This document shows, piece after piece, positions 8,284 to 15,769 of a DNA stretch of 26,899 nt. The notes below the pieces were generated by a model. That model was given only the letters and a program-made list of their open reading frames with translations. It was not told where the DNA came from and did no database searches. The DNA lies in assembly GCA_045863035.1 (NCBI GenBank), contig BTUV01000032.1:1-26899 (forward strand). Reading direction: 5' to 3'. The translations under genes and the position numbers were made by a program. The stretch is from H2-BAC3 sp045863035 (GTDB taxonomy: Bacteria; Bacteroidota; Ignavibacteria; Ignavibacteriales; Ignavibacteriaceae). How positions within the stretch are numbered: position 1 is the first letter of the stretch; the number at the start of each line of letters is the position of its first letter.

Positions 8284-10353
8284 TCATAAAAACACTGCCT
8301 TTACACCCGCCATTATTGAAAAACCGGTATTCTGAAACTGCCAGGGCAGCTCAAACCGGTTATTGGTGATATTATACAGTTCAAGAAACGCTTCCAGTGA
8401 ATTTGTTTCCGTTCTGTAAAGCTGTTTTGAAAGCATCATGTTGAGCAGCAAACCCGGCTTATAAAATTTCCGGTTCAACTTTGAATTACTGTCATAAAAA
8501 CCGCTGTTGTAATTCAGATACAGATTTGCTGTTAGAAATTCAGGAGAAGAGTAGTAAAGCCCGGCATTATAAACCGCGTTGATAGAGAAGGGGATTTCGG
8601 AACCATCCTGAGCCGCGTCATACTGATTGTTTGTTTCACTGCTGATATAAGTATAGTTAGCAAACCATGAAAAATCTTTAATGATTACCTTAGTGATTTC
8701 AAGCTCGGCACCCGCCGCGGTTGAGGAAGCAGTATTCATTGATTGTGTCTGTGACGGAATGTAGCTGATTACATTCTCAAGTATTGCGTTATTGATGATG
8801 GTATAGAACCCTCTCAGATGTATATCAATCTTTTCAAGAGATACAAATTTAATTCCTAAATCAAAACTGGTGCCATTTTCAGCAGTCAGAGCGGGGTTAG
8901 GAAGCTGACCATTAAATCCGGGAACTCCGGCAGTGCCAAGCGGAATAGTTCCGCCGATTGATTTAAAAGACGGCGGTGAAAAGTTTGTTCCCGCGTTTCC
9001 ATAAATTTCATTTCCTGAACTGAAATTATATTTAATACCGATGCTCCAGAGAAATCGCTGCCATGAGTCATCTGCCAGCAGCGGGCTCTGTCCGTTTAAT
9101 ATTTCTACGGTGGTTGTTATTCTTGAATACCTGACACCTGCTCTTACGATAATCTGATCAGCCGGGTGCCACTCTTCTTGTGCATATATACCCAACTGCC
9201 GTGCAATGGCTTTATTACCGAAGAGTTTAAAGCCGCTGAGCGGGTCAGTCCACGTTGCATAATCTGCCGATTGAAAATCAGCGCCGACTGACAGAACACT
9301 GCTGTTATGGTGCATATAGGAGAGGGAAAAATCAACAGGCAGTATAAACTGGTCAACGCCGTTAAGAGATTTTAAAGTGTCGATGATGCCAAAATTGCTG
9401 TCCTGCCATGATCGTTTGTATGAGCGGACACCAATGTGAGACTGAAACAAAAGATTATCACGCAGTTTTAACTGATATTCAGAATTAAACGTGTAATAAT
9501 CATGATGGAAACCCAGATATACTCGACCGCGATCTCCCTCATGCTTTGTGCCATGCAGAAATATATTAAGTTTTTGTCTGTCATCATCTTCCGGCAGAAA
9601 AGTGATGCTCGCGTAACCTTTAAGTTTACTGTAAACCGGGTTTTTTCTCATGTTAAGCCATGACCCGGGGCTTCCGTAATCAGTGTAGTCGGATTGTTCG
9701 TAGCTGATACCGCCGAGATAGTGCAACCCTCCCGTGCGGTTCTGATGATAAAACTGTGAGTTAATCGTGTTGAATGAGCCGAACGAATTTTTGATGAAGG
9801 TTTTACTCTGATTAATTCTTTCTTTCATAATCAGGTTTACCGTACCCGCCAGTGGACTCTGGCTGCCGGCGAAATCCTGTGAGAGAAAATTCGGGTAGAA
9901 GACTGAAGCGGGACCCCGTTGCACTTCTATTTGTTCGATTGCGTTCAAATCAAGTGACATGGGATCAACAAATGCGTCAATTACAAGACCATTGAGCATA
10001 TACGTGCTGTATTTCGGACCGATGCCGCCGTAGGTACCCCAGTTGGCATCATTGCGTGAAAGTGTTACAATTGAAGCACCGGGAAGTTTACTGATCACTT
10101 CGCTCAGGTTGCGGTTACCGGTGATGGCTGATTCTAACTCTCTCCCGCTTATCACATCAATTTTTTGTGTGACATTTCCGGCGAGCTGTGGGAATTTTGA
10201 CGGGGTGACTACAACCTGCATCAGTTCATCCAGACTCAGGGAAAAATAGTCAATTTTAGATGTGTCCACCTGCGCCTGGCTGGTGGGTGCTAAAAGTAAT
10301 AATATTAAGAAAACAACAATTCCGACCGACAAGTATTTTGTCACGCTTTTCAT
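8284..10353 (-). CDS. TonB-dependent outer-membrane receptor
   Basis: An outer-membrane beta-barrel of about 689 residues. From the ATG at 10353 it has a signal peptide (MKSVTKYL, then a hydrophobic run, cleavage near SQA|Q at 27/28). A short lead-in of the LSLDELMQVVVTPSK type follows, then a plug domain (about 60-175) with the IDVISGRELES and IEQIEVQRGPASVFY motifs, then alternating aromatic-rich strands to the C terminus. No carboxypeptidase-like N-terminal domain or SusD partner is present, so polysaccharide uptake is not indicated; the ligand is unknown. It is followed by yfiR, the CHASE8 kinase and other signalling genes, suggesting that the receptor's ligand or occupancy feeds that pathway (inferred). 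An upstream in-frame GTG at 10375-10377 would add 8 residues; neither start has a convincing ribosome site. Confidence 0.9.
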   Translation of the reverse strand: MKSVTKYLSVGIVVFLILLLLAPTSQAQVDTSKIDYFSLSLDELMQVVVTPSKFPQLAGNVTQKIDVISGRELESAITGNRNLSEVISKLPGASIVTLSRNDANWGTYGGIGPKYSTYMLNGLVIDAFVDPMSLDLNAIEQIEVQRGPASVFYPNFLSQDFAGSQSPLAGTVNLIMKERINQSKTFIKNSFGSFNTINSQFYHQNRTGGLHYLGGISYEQSDYTDYGSPGSWLNMRKNPVYSKLKGYASITFLPEDDDRQKLNIFLHGTKHEGDRGRVYLGFHHDYYTFNSEYQLKLRDNLLFQSHIGVRSYKRSWQDSNFGIIDTLKSLNGVDQFILPVDFSLSYMHHNSSVLSVGADFQSADYATWTDPLSGFKLFGNKAIARQLGIYAQEEWHPADQIIVRAGVRYSRITTTVEILNGQSPLLADDSWQRFLWSIGIKYNFSSGNEIYGNAGTNFSPPSFKSIGGTIPLGTAGVPGFNGQLPNPALTAENGTSFDLGIKFVSLEKIDIHLRGFYTIINNAILENVISYIPSQTQSMNTASSTAAGAELEITKVIIKDFSWFANYTYISSETNNQYDAAQDGSEIPFSINAVYNAGLYYSSPEFLTANLYLNYNSGFYDSNSKLNRKFYKPGLLLNMMLSKQLYRTETNSLEAFLELYNITNNRFELPWQFQNTGFSIMAGVKAVFL

Positions 10354-10377
10354 CCTTTGGCTGAGAAATTTATACAC

Positions 10378-10795
10378 TTTCGGCAGGGAAAGCCACCCAA
10401 CGTTAGAAGTGTCATTGAAGATAAATAGAATTTTCTACTCTCATAAACACTCTATTCCTCAGGTTTGAAGAGTTGAGCGAACCCTGTCAGTTATAGGACT
10501 ATAAAAGTATTAAAATCCGCCGAGAATCATATTGATAAAACAAAGTAACTCTCGCAAAAATTAAATACTTTATAATGGTCGCTGTAACTTAGCTAACATC
10601 GGAATAATTTACAAATGGCTGAGGGTAAGGGAGAAATCTGACAAAAAGTAATTTATGATACCCCCCCCTTCACATTCAGGCGAAAACCTCAGTTTTTCAG
10701 CTTTACCCGGGTAATTTCCACTTTACCGGGGGAAAGTTGAACGGAAATTTATAAATCTTACGTACCGGCAGCCATCGATAAATCAGAATACCTCC
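10378..10795. other. Intergenic region upstream of the TonB operon
   Basis: No gene is supported here. The region holds a run of eight C at 10661-10668, a perfect 12-bp palindrome TTACCCGGGTAA at 10703-10714, and a related motif CTTTACCGGGGG at 10721-10732; the element CTTTACC therefore recurs at a 19-20 bp interval. A partial unit of the adjacent palindrome array (tail part GCCATCGATAAATC) occurs around 10770-10785. These could be operator sites for the operon reading leftward, but the start codon is over 300 bp away and I see no clear promoter. Confidence 0.4.
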
Positions 10796-11129
10796 GACCT
10801 CAGCAGGGTCACAAATTGGTAGCCATTGATAAATCAAAATCCCCCCTCAATCCCGGAGGGATTGCACATTGGTAGAAAAAATAAAATCCCTCGCGCCTAA
10901 AATCCCGGAGGGATTAGACATTGGTAGAAAAAATAAAACACCACGCGCGCTCCCAATCCCGGAGGGATTGCACATTGGTAGAAAAAATAGAACACCACGC
11001 GCGCTCCCAATCCCGGAGGGATTGCATATTGGTAGAAAAAACAATATCCCTCGCGCCTCCCTGACCCCAGAGGGGTCACAAATTGGTAGAAAACAGCATG
11101 TATATATCCCCTCCGACCCCGGCGGGGTC
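10796..11129 (+). repeat. REP-like palindrome array, seven units of 52-54 bp
   Basis: Seven cores lie at 10796, 10849, 10901, 10955, 11009, 11063 and 11115, each 15 nt long. Each has 6-nt arms around a 3-nt centre and is followed (except in the last unit) by a conserved tail resembling GCACATTGGTAGAAAA. Four cores are AATCCC-GGA-GGGATT, two are GACCCC-NNN-GGGGTC, and the first is a decayed GACCTC-AGC-AGGGTC. Base pairing is kept although the arms differ, pointing to selection on structure. The units at 10955 and 11009 are nearly identical across the full 54 bp. Because 54 is a multiple of three, long open frames run through the array on both strands, but they encode only the repeat. It is not a CRISPR array: the between-core sequences are repeats too. 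Confidence 0.85.
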
Positions 11130-11169
11130 GCAAATCTCCGAGACCGTAAATTCATATTACCGAATTAAA

Positions 11170-11379
11170 TCATTTAACCCATTCAAACAAATATTCATGT
11201 TTATATTCGACACCCATCTCATCCAATAATTTTATATATTCCTCGCGGAATGTCATAACCCGGTGATGTTCCTTCTGATTCATGATATATTTAATAACGA
11301 TATCCAAATCCTGTTTTGCATACGAAAACGCCCCGAATCCTTTCTGCCAGGCGAATGTTTTGTCACGATAATATTCATT
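11170..11379 (-). pseudogene. C-terminal remnant of REP-associated Y1 transposase (RAYT)
   Basis: Read on the minus strand, 69 codons ending in TGA at 11170-11172 give a protein tail that contains FAWQKGFGAFSYAKQ, the Y1-type YIMNQKEHH motif (candidate catalytic Tyr in IKYIMNQ), and the family-typical TFREEYIKLLDEMGVEY and YLFEW. This is the C-terminal half of an IS200-like / REP-associated tyrosine transposase. The N-terminal half with the HUH metal site is missing: upstream, the frame enters a copy of the local palindrome repeat and meets an in-frame TAG. No start codon supports it. It lies between the array at 10796-11129 and an inverted single copy at 11401-11427, the layout expected of a transposase flanked by the repeats it mobilises. 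Confidence 0.8.
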
Positions 11380-11383
11380 GAAT

Positions 11384-11427
11384 TTTCTACCAATTTTTGG
11401 CTACCAATTTGCGACTCCTCCGGAGTC
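11384..11427 (-). repeat. Single inverted copy of the REP-like palindrome
   Basis: On the minus strand this reads GACTCC-GGA-GGAGTC (core 11413-11427), followed by GCAAATTGGTAG and a second partial tail ATTGGTAGAAAATT that abuts the transposase remnant. The arms are a third, perfectly paired variant of the core. Orientation is opposite to the array at 10796-11129. Confidence 0.75.
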
Positions 11428-11436
11428 AGAGAAAAA

Positions 11437-11470
11437 ATTCACAATTCACCATTCACAATTCACAATTTTT
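11437..11470 (+). repeat. Short tandem repeat, ATTCACAATTCACC type
   Basis: About three to four imperfect copies of an ATTCACAAT-like unit of roughly 9 bp lie in non-coding DNA between the palindrome copy and the cytochrome terminator. It looks like simple-sequence DNA. No function can be assigned. Confidence 0.55.
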
Positions 11471-11546
11471 ATTCTGTAATGCTTCAGATGGAATTGGAAT
11501 TCAAACTTAACTATTTTTGGAGATTTATGGGAATTCCTATGCGAAC

Positions 11547-11573
11547 AAAAAAAAGCCCCGCAGTGCAGGGCTT
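11547..11573 (-). terminator. Rho-independent terminator of the cytochrome operon
   Basis: On the minus strand AAGCCCTGCACTGCGGGGCTT (11573 to 11553) forms a 6-bp AAGCCC/GGGCTT stem with possible extra inner pairs. It runs straight into eight T residues (11554 to 11547). It begins 7 nt after the stop codon of the NapC-like gene. On the plus strand no T-run follows, so the direction is clear. Confidence 0.85.
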
Positions 11574-11579
11574 AAAAAA

Positions 11580-13076
11580 TCAGTTCTTTTGATAAACTCC
11601 ATGGCAGTCGGGGCATTGGTTATACTCAACCCCCTGATTCAGATTTGAAGGGTGAAGAAAATTAAGACCGCTCAGGGATACCATTTCAGTTTCGGTACCT
11701 GCTTTCTGACTGATAATGGTATGGCAGATATTGCAGTCGGCTGAGATTTTTTTACCCTCAGGACCGAAGTGCTTGTCATCATGGCAACGGAAGCAGCCCT
11801 CATAATACATGTGACCCAGATTATTCGGGTATTTCTTCCAGCTTACTTTCATAAGTGGAAAGTAGTTTTTGGAGTATATTTCCTGAATTCCGGCAATTGA
11901 TTTTTTCAAATCACCCTGACGGTTTTTTACAATTTCAGGATAAGAAGCACTGTAAAAATTACTGATATACAGATCAATTTTCTTTATTGCTTCCTCTGTA
12001 GTATAATACTCTTTCTCAAGCACATCCATAGCGATGCTTTTGATATAAGGGAGAGTAGGGTCAATCAGCCCTGAAGTCATAAAACGGTTCAGCATTTTAT
12101 CCGGCTGATTGTAGATATGAGCAGGTCTGTTGTGACAGTCAATACAATCAAATCTGCGCAGTTCATCGTTTGGCGGAGTGAAACCGGATTTTTCTTTAGT
12201 AGTATATATAACTTCTTTTCCTTGTTTATCAATAACTTTTACCCAGGGAATACTCTGGCGGGTTTCATCATCCGTGAAGTAAAAAATATCATTGGCTATA
12301 TTCATGTGATAATGAATTCCCTGTGAAGTGCCGGATGCAGCAGAGCCGCCGCCGACTTTCATAAGCATGGTCAGTGAGTGGAGGGTATTCGCTTCGTCGG
12401 TGAGATAATAATTACCGGAAACTTTTTTCTCGCTGAAAAAGTGTGCCGGCCAGTGGCATTGTTCGCAGGTATGCTGCGCCGGTCGTAAATTTTTAATAGG
12501 AGTTTCAATCGGTCTGGAAAATTTATTGAATGCCACTGAATAAAGCTGATACGCGCCTGAAATTTTTGCCTGTACAAACCAGTCCGCGCCCGGACCAATG
12601 TGGCACTTAGCGCAGCCAACGCGGCTGTGTGCAGAATTCAGATAAGCTGTGTATTCAGGGTGCATTACCTCATGACACATCGTACCGCAGAACTCATCCG
12701 AGTCTGTATATTCGTATGCCTTAAAGCTGCCGAACGCTGAAAAGACCAGAAGCAGCACGGTTACAATAGTGATCATTGAAACTGCGGTGCGGTGTTTGGG
12801 GTCATTTAAATCAACCACCGGAAACTTTCTTTCCTTTGCAAGACCCCGCTTCATGAGCGAGTGTTCGCGCCAGACGGCAACGGCAACCAGAAAAAGTCCG
12901 CAGAGCATTATGGCCGGAAGTATGATGAACGCTATAATACCCATATAAGGTTTTGTTTCATGAGCAAAGAACTCAAGCGCAATAAGGAAGAGAATAAGCC
13001 CGAAGGAAATTCCGGCGACAGCAAATCCTAAAAGCGCCAACGGTGAGTAAAACGCCTGTGGCAGTTTACCTTTCAT
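11580..13076 (-). CDS. NapC/NirT-like membrane multihaem cytochrome c (7 haems)
   Basis: A 498-residue membrane-anchored cytochrome. Three hydrophobic segments (about 13-35, 44-70, 99-117) precede the haem domain. The first haem site is CGTMCHEVM (Cys130, Cys134, His135), a CX3CH spacing, followed by six CX2CH sites: CAKCH (155), CEQCH (204), then CIDCH, CFRCH, CNICH and CPDCH towards the C terminus. The CGT.CHEVMHPEY region resembles the NapC/NrfH quinol-oxidising family, but the protein is more than twice their usual length and has three N-terminal segments instead of one. The first two probably form a hairpin before the haem-bearing anchor. Its start is 12 bp after the b/c fusion cytochrome, so the two should be co-transcribed and work as one electron-transfer module from the quinone pool to periplasmic acceptors (inferred). 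The terminal acceptor is unknown. Confidence 0.88.
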   Translation of the reverse strand: MKGKLPQAFYSPLALLGFAVAGISFGLILFLIALEFFAHETKPYMGIIAFIILPAIMLCGLFLVAVAVWREHSLMKRGLAKERKFPVVDLNDPKHRTAVSMITIVTVLLLVFSAFGSFKAYEYTDSDEFCGTMCHEVMHPEYTAYLNSAHSRVGCAKCHIGPGADWFVQAKISGAYQLYSVAFNKFSRPIETPIKNLRPAQHTCEQCHWPAHFFSEKKVSGNYYLTDEANTLHSLTMLMKVGGGSAASGTSQGIHYHMNIANDIFYFTDDETRQSIPWVKVIDKQGKEVIYTTKEKSGFTPPNDELRRFDCIDCHNRPAHIYNQPDKMLNRFMTSGLIDPTLPYIKSIAMDVLEKEYYTTEEAIKKIDLYISNFYSASYPEIVKNRQGDLKKSIAGIQEIYSKNYFPLMKVSWKKYPNNLGHMYYEGCFRCHDDKHFGPEGKKISADCNICHTIISQKAGTETEMVSLSGLNFLHPSNLNQGVEYNQCPDCHGVYQKN

Positions 13077-13088
13077 GACTACAACTCC

Positions 13089-15293
13089 TTAAAAGTTTTT
13101 TTCTGAGTTATTTTCTTCCGGGTCAATTATGTCATCTTCACCCGGTTCTTTTTCTTTCAGCTTCTCTTTAATTCGCGCCAGTTCAAGCGGATGCTCTTCG
13201 GCCATTTCTTCTTCGGTAATAGTGCCTTTCCACCAGGCGAGACTCATCGGATATATATCAGGGTTAAACAGAACAAAATAAAAATGCCAGACCACTATAG
13301 CCAGGAACGCAAGCCATGCTTCGTAATAGTGAATGGTCCGGGCAATATCCCATCCGAGTTTTGTGAAAAGATTCATAAACGTATTGTCAAACCACATGAT
13401 AACGCCGGTTACGGTCATCACGATAGTACCCCAGATGAGAGCCCAGTATTCAGCTTTTTCAACATAGCTGAAGCGGTCAAGCAATGGTTTGTCATTTTGC
13501 AGACCGAGGTTATACTTTAAGACACCGACTGCATCTTTAGCATCCTGAAGCCGGGGGAGCAGATCACGGATAAGCTGCTTACCGCGCGGCACAAAGAGGA
13601 TATAATATACGTGATACAATGAAACTACAGTCATTACCACGGCGGCGACCCGGTGCAGCAGACTTCTCAGTTCAAATGCATTTTCGCTGATGCTTCTGAT
13701 ATATACAACCCACCATGCATTAGGGAAACGGAGCATAAATCCGGTTATTACCAAAAGGATAAAACTGAGCGCAAGGGTTATATGCTGGATTCTTTCATTC
13801 TTTGACATCCGCAAATACAGTGCATGGCTGTGTTTTTCGTGGGGGATAAGCCCGCGCTGCTTCATCTTTTTAATCTTTGCCTTCTTTATGAAATCAACCA
13901 GGTTATGGAAGAACATACCGCCAATCGTACCTACTATCATCAGTATATATCCGAACGCGATATAATAAAGAATCGGGTCTTCTTCTTTTTCCAGAGTAAC
14001 GTGAATCCTGCCTTTGGTAAAATTCTCATTAGCCCCCGGATGGCAGGAACCGCAGGTGGCAACCAGATTTGATTTATGAATAGTAGAGGTCGGGTCTGAT
14101 GATGATTTAATGTTATGCACACCATGACAAGACGCGCAATTAGCTACTGAGGCAGAACCGCCTTCAAGCGCAAGACCGTGATAGGTATCCTGAAATGTGG
14201 AGAATCTGTTTGCTGATAATCCGTATTTATCAGAAAGTTTTACTGAGCTGTGGCAGGGTGCGCAAACCTGGTTTGATACGTTTTTAAAGGAAACCGGCGC
14301 GTTCGGGTCCTGCGTATCTAATATATTATGCTCGCCGTGACAGTCAGTGCAAACCGGCGCGTCAATATTTCCTTTGGCAACAGAAAGGCCGTGCGAACTT
14401 TCAGTGAATTCTTTAAGAATATCACCGTGACATTTTCCGCAGGTTTCAGGTATATTTTTCTTTGCCACCGGAGAAGATGGAACCGTACCTTTATTAATAT
14501 CATGAGAACCGTGGCAGTCAACGCAACCGGGTGCATTTACATTTCCCATCATTAGAGCTTTGCCATGCACACTGTTATCGTACGCTTTAATAAACGCCTT
14601 TGTCGAAGCGAATTGACTCCTGACCTCAGGAGCATCCAGGTGGCAGGAGAGGCAAAGTTTTTCCTCAGCTCGCTTGGTTGCTAAGGTGTCGTAATTCATT
14701 GAACTCAGGGTGATCGGGGTAGCGTGACAGGACTGGCAATCGTTAAACGCGATAACCCCTTTTTCAATTGAGCGGTAATGTGCAGAATGTTTAAACATTT
14801 CATCCTGCTCCGCATGACATTTTACACAGCTAAGTTCTCCGCTTTGTCCGGCTTTTTTAACTCTCTGAACTTCATGAGTTCCGTGGCAACCCTTACAATC
14901 ATAAGCTTTGCCGGTTCCCTTTCCTCCGGATTTCACCATGAAGGGGTGAAAGAGGTGTTTCACCGGGGCATTTTTGTGACAGGTAATGCAGTTAACCGGC
15001 TGGATATTTTCTTTGTGGGGCATCTCATCCGGGTCAAATCCGCTATGGCATGCCACGCACTCAAGTTTTCCGTGAACCGAGGTATTGATCTTCTTTTCAT
15101 CAGCGAAGAGGGATATTTCCTTTCCCTTTCGCTCCATTGTCATAGTGTCATCGGAGTGGCAGGTTAAACAGTCTTCCTTTGTCTGAGCGGGAGTAACCGG
15201 GCTGAAATGAACAAATGTGACCGTCAGGAGGATAAAAAATAAGCTGGTGCTGAATTTAGTGCCTGCAGAAGGTTTTTTTGAATTCTGAGTCAT
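13089..15293 (-). CDS. 13-haem cytochrome c fused to b-type membrane cytochrome
   Basis: From the ATG at 15293 this is 734 residues: signal peptide (about 1-37), a periplasmic domain with thirteen CX2CH sites (about 42-417, first CLTCH, last CGSCH) interspersed with extra His residues in SVHGK- and HGxH-type motifs, then a membrane domain of about five helices (about 442-680). Candidate haem-b ligands are His504 (RIQHI), His547 (LLHRV), His561 (LYHVYY), His655 (TIHYYE) and His670 (VVWHFYF). The C-terminal tail is acidic and charged. Fusions of a multihaem c domain to a b-type di-haem unit resemble the Geobacter CbcL type of inner-membrane quinol oxidoreductase. The same direction of electron flow is likely, but this is inferred. 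A TTG at 15354-15356 would add 21 residues in front of the signal peptide, so I prefer the ATG. It is the first gene of a two-gene operon. Confidence 0.88.
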   Translation of the reverse strand: MTQNSKKPSAGTKFSTSLFFILLTVTFVHFSPVTPAQTKEDCLTCHSDDTMTMERKGKEISLFADEKKINTSVHGKLECVACHSGFDPDEMPHKENIQPVNCITCHKNAPVKHLFHPFMVKSGGKGTGKAYDCKGCHGTHEVQRVKKAGQSGELSCVKCHAEQDEMFKHSAHYRSIEKGVIAFNDCQSCHATPITLSSMNYDTLATKRAEEKLCLSCHLDAPEVRSQFASTKAFIKAYDNSVHGKALMMGNVNAPGCVDCHGSHDINKGTVPSSPVAKKNIPETCGKCHGDILKEFTESSHGLSVAKGNIDAPVCTDCHGEHNILDTQDPNAPVSFKNVSNQVCAPCHSSVKLSDKYGLSANRFSTFQDTYHGLALEGGSASVANCASCHGVHNIKSSSDPTSTIHKSNLVATCGSCHPGANENFTKGRIHVTLEKEEDPILYYIAFGYILMIVGTIGGMFFHNLVDFIKKAKIKKMKQRGLIPHEKHSHALYLRMSKNERIQHITLALSFILLVITGFMLRFPNAWWVVYIRSISENAFELRSLLHRVAAVVMTVVSLYHVYYILFVPRGKQLIRDLLPRLQDAKDAVGVLKYNLGLQNDKPLLDRFSYVEKAEYWALIWGTIVMTVTGVIMWFDNTFMNLFTKLGWDIARTIHYYEAWLAFLAIVVWHFYFVLFNPDIYPMSLAWWKGTITEEEMAEEHPLELARIKEKLKEKEPGEDDIIDPEENNSEKNF

Positions 15294-15340
15294 TCTATTA
15301 CCAAAGTCGGGAAATATTTTTAATAAATGATGAAACTTTG

Positions 15341-15362
15341 AACAGTTTTTGCCCAAACTGTT
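15341..15362. promoter_or_regulatory. Inverted repeat in the cytochrome leader
   Basis: A perfect 8-bp inverted repeat AACAGTTT-TTGCCC-AAACTGTT lies 48 bp upstream of the cytochrome start codon and downstream of the candidate promoter at 15420-15437. It could be an operator or a leader hairpin; no regulator family can be named from it. Confidence 0.4.
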
Positions 15363-15419
15363 GAAAAACAGAGCAAAACTATATTCTATTTCGAATCATC
15401 TGTAAATTTGCTTTTATCA

Positions 15420-15437
15420 CACAAAAGTAGTGCCAAA
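15420..15437 (-). promoter_or_regulatory. Candidate sigma-54 type promoter for the cytochrome operon
   Basis: On the minus strand the sequence TTTGGCACTACTTTTGTG matches the -24/-12 pattern TTGGCAC-N5-TTGC at every position except the last C (here T). The spacing between the GG and TTG elements is correct. The same bases also contain TACTTTTG, which fits the -7 consensus TAnnTTTG of the Bacteroidota housekeeping sigma factor, without a well-placed -33 element. Either reading would give a leader of about 110 nt before the ATG at 15293. Confidence 0.35.
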
Positions 15438-15526
15438 CTTTCATTTATGAGGTTTTTTGATAATTTTACTCTAAAAAAGGGGATTATTAACTAAATTTCG
15501 TATTTTTAATCAGGTATAAAAATAGC

Positions 15527-15544
15527 TTTAATTAGGTAATTAAA
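15527..15544. promoter_or_regulatory. AT-rich palindrome before the murein-recycling operon
   Basis: TTTAATTA-GG-TAATTAAA is an 8-bp perfect inverted repeat with a 2-bp centre, 17 bp upstream of the first ATG of the operon. Its position fits an operator overlapping the promoter or start region. AT-richness means chance cannot be excluded. Confidence 0.4.
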
Positions 15545-15561
15545 TAACGATTATTGCAGCA

Positions 15562-15762
15562 ATGAAAACAAATTCCAACTGGAACCCGGGTAAAGGAGAT
15601 TATCGCAGGAATACCGGGCACTCAAACAGATCAATCCAAGAGAAAGAAAAAAAGGCGTTTAGGAGGAAAATTACGTACTTTTTTCTTTATTTCACCCTGC
15701 TTTTAGGGGCGACGGTACTGGGCAATTATCTTTTCTGCAACACTCATAAAATAATAGAATAG
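15562..15762 (+). CDS. Small single-pass membrane protein, function unknown
   Basis: A 66-residue ORF with an ATG start, 7 bp before the sugar kinase gene. Residues 1-38 are polar and strongly basic (many Lys and Arg, RRNTGHSNRS). A single hydrophobic segment (about 39-56, TYFFLYFTLLLGATVLGNYL) follows, then a short tail with one Cys. The charge distribution predicts an N-in, C-out anchor. I do not recognise a family. Placement at the head of a compact operon and the clean membrane-protein composition favour a real gene, but no homology argument is available. Confidence 0.5.
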   Translation: MKTNSNWNPGKGDYRRNTGHSNRSIQEKEKKAFRRKITYFFLYFTLLLGATVLGNYLFCNTHKIIE

Positions 15763-15769
15763 CGGTATA

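Noticed and set aside
10378..10420. Cobalamin riboswitch suggested by GGGAAAGCCAC near the TonB-receptor start
   Set aside because: The motif is on the plus strand, opposite to the receptor transcript, and the conserved B12-box context is absent.
10796..11129. CRISPR array
   Set aside because: Units are regularly spaced, but the between-core sequences are near-identical to each other, there are no cas genes, and the conserved part extends over almost the whole unit.
10847..11168. Open frames of 78-102 codons on both strands with repeated peptides such as IPEGLHIGRKN
   Set aside because: They run through the palindrome array and stay open because the period is about 54 bp. The peptide repeats simply translate the DNA repeat, and frames are open on both strands.
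11263..11592. Plus-strand ORF of 109 codons
   Set aside because: It overlaps the minus-strand transposase remnant and the palindrome copy, includes simple repeat and terminator sequence, and has no recognisable domain.
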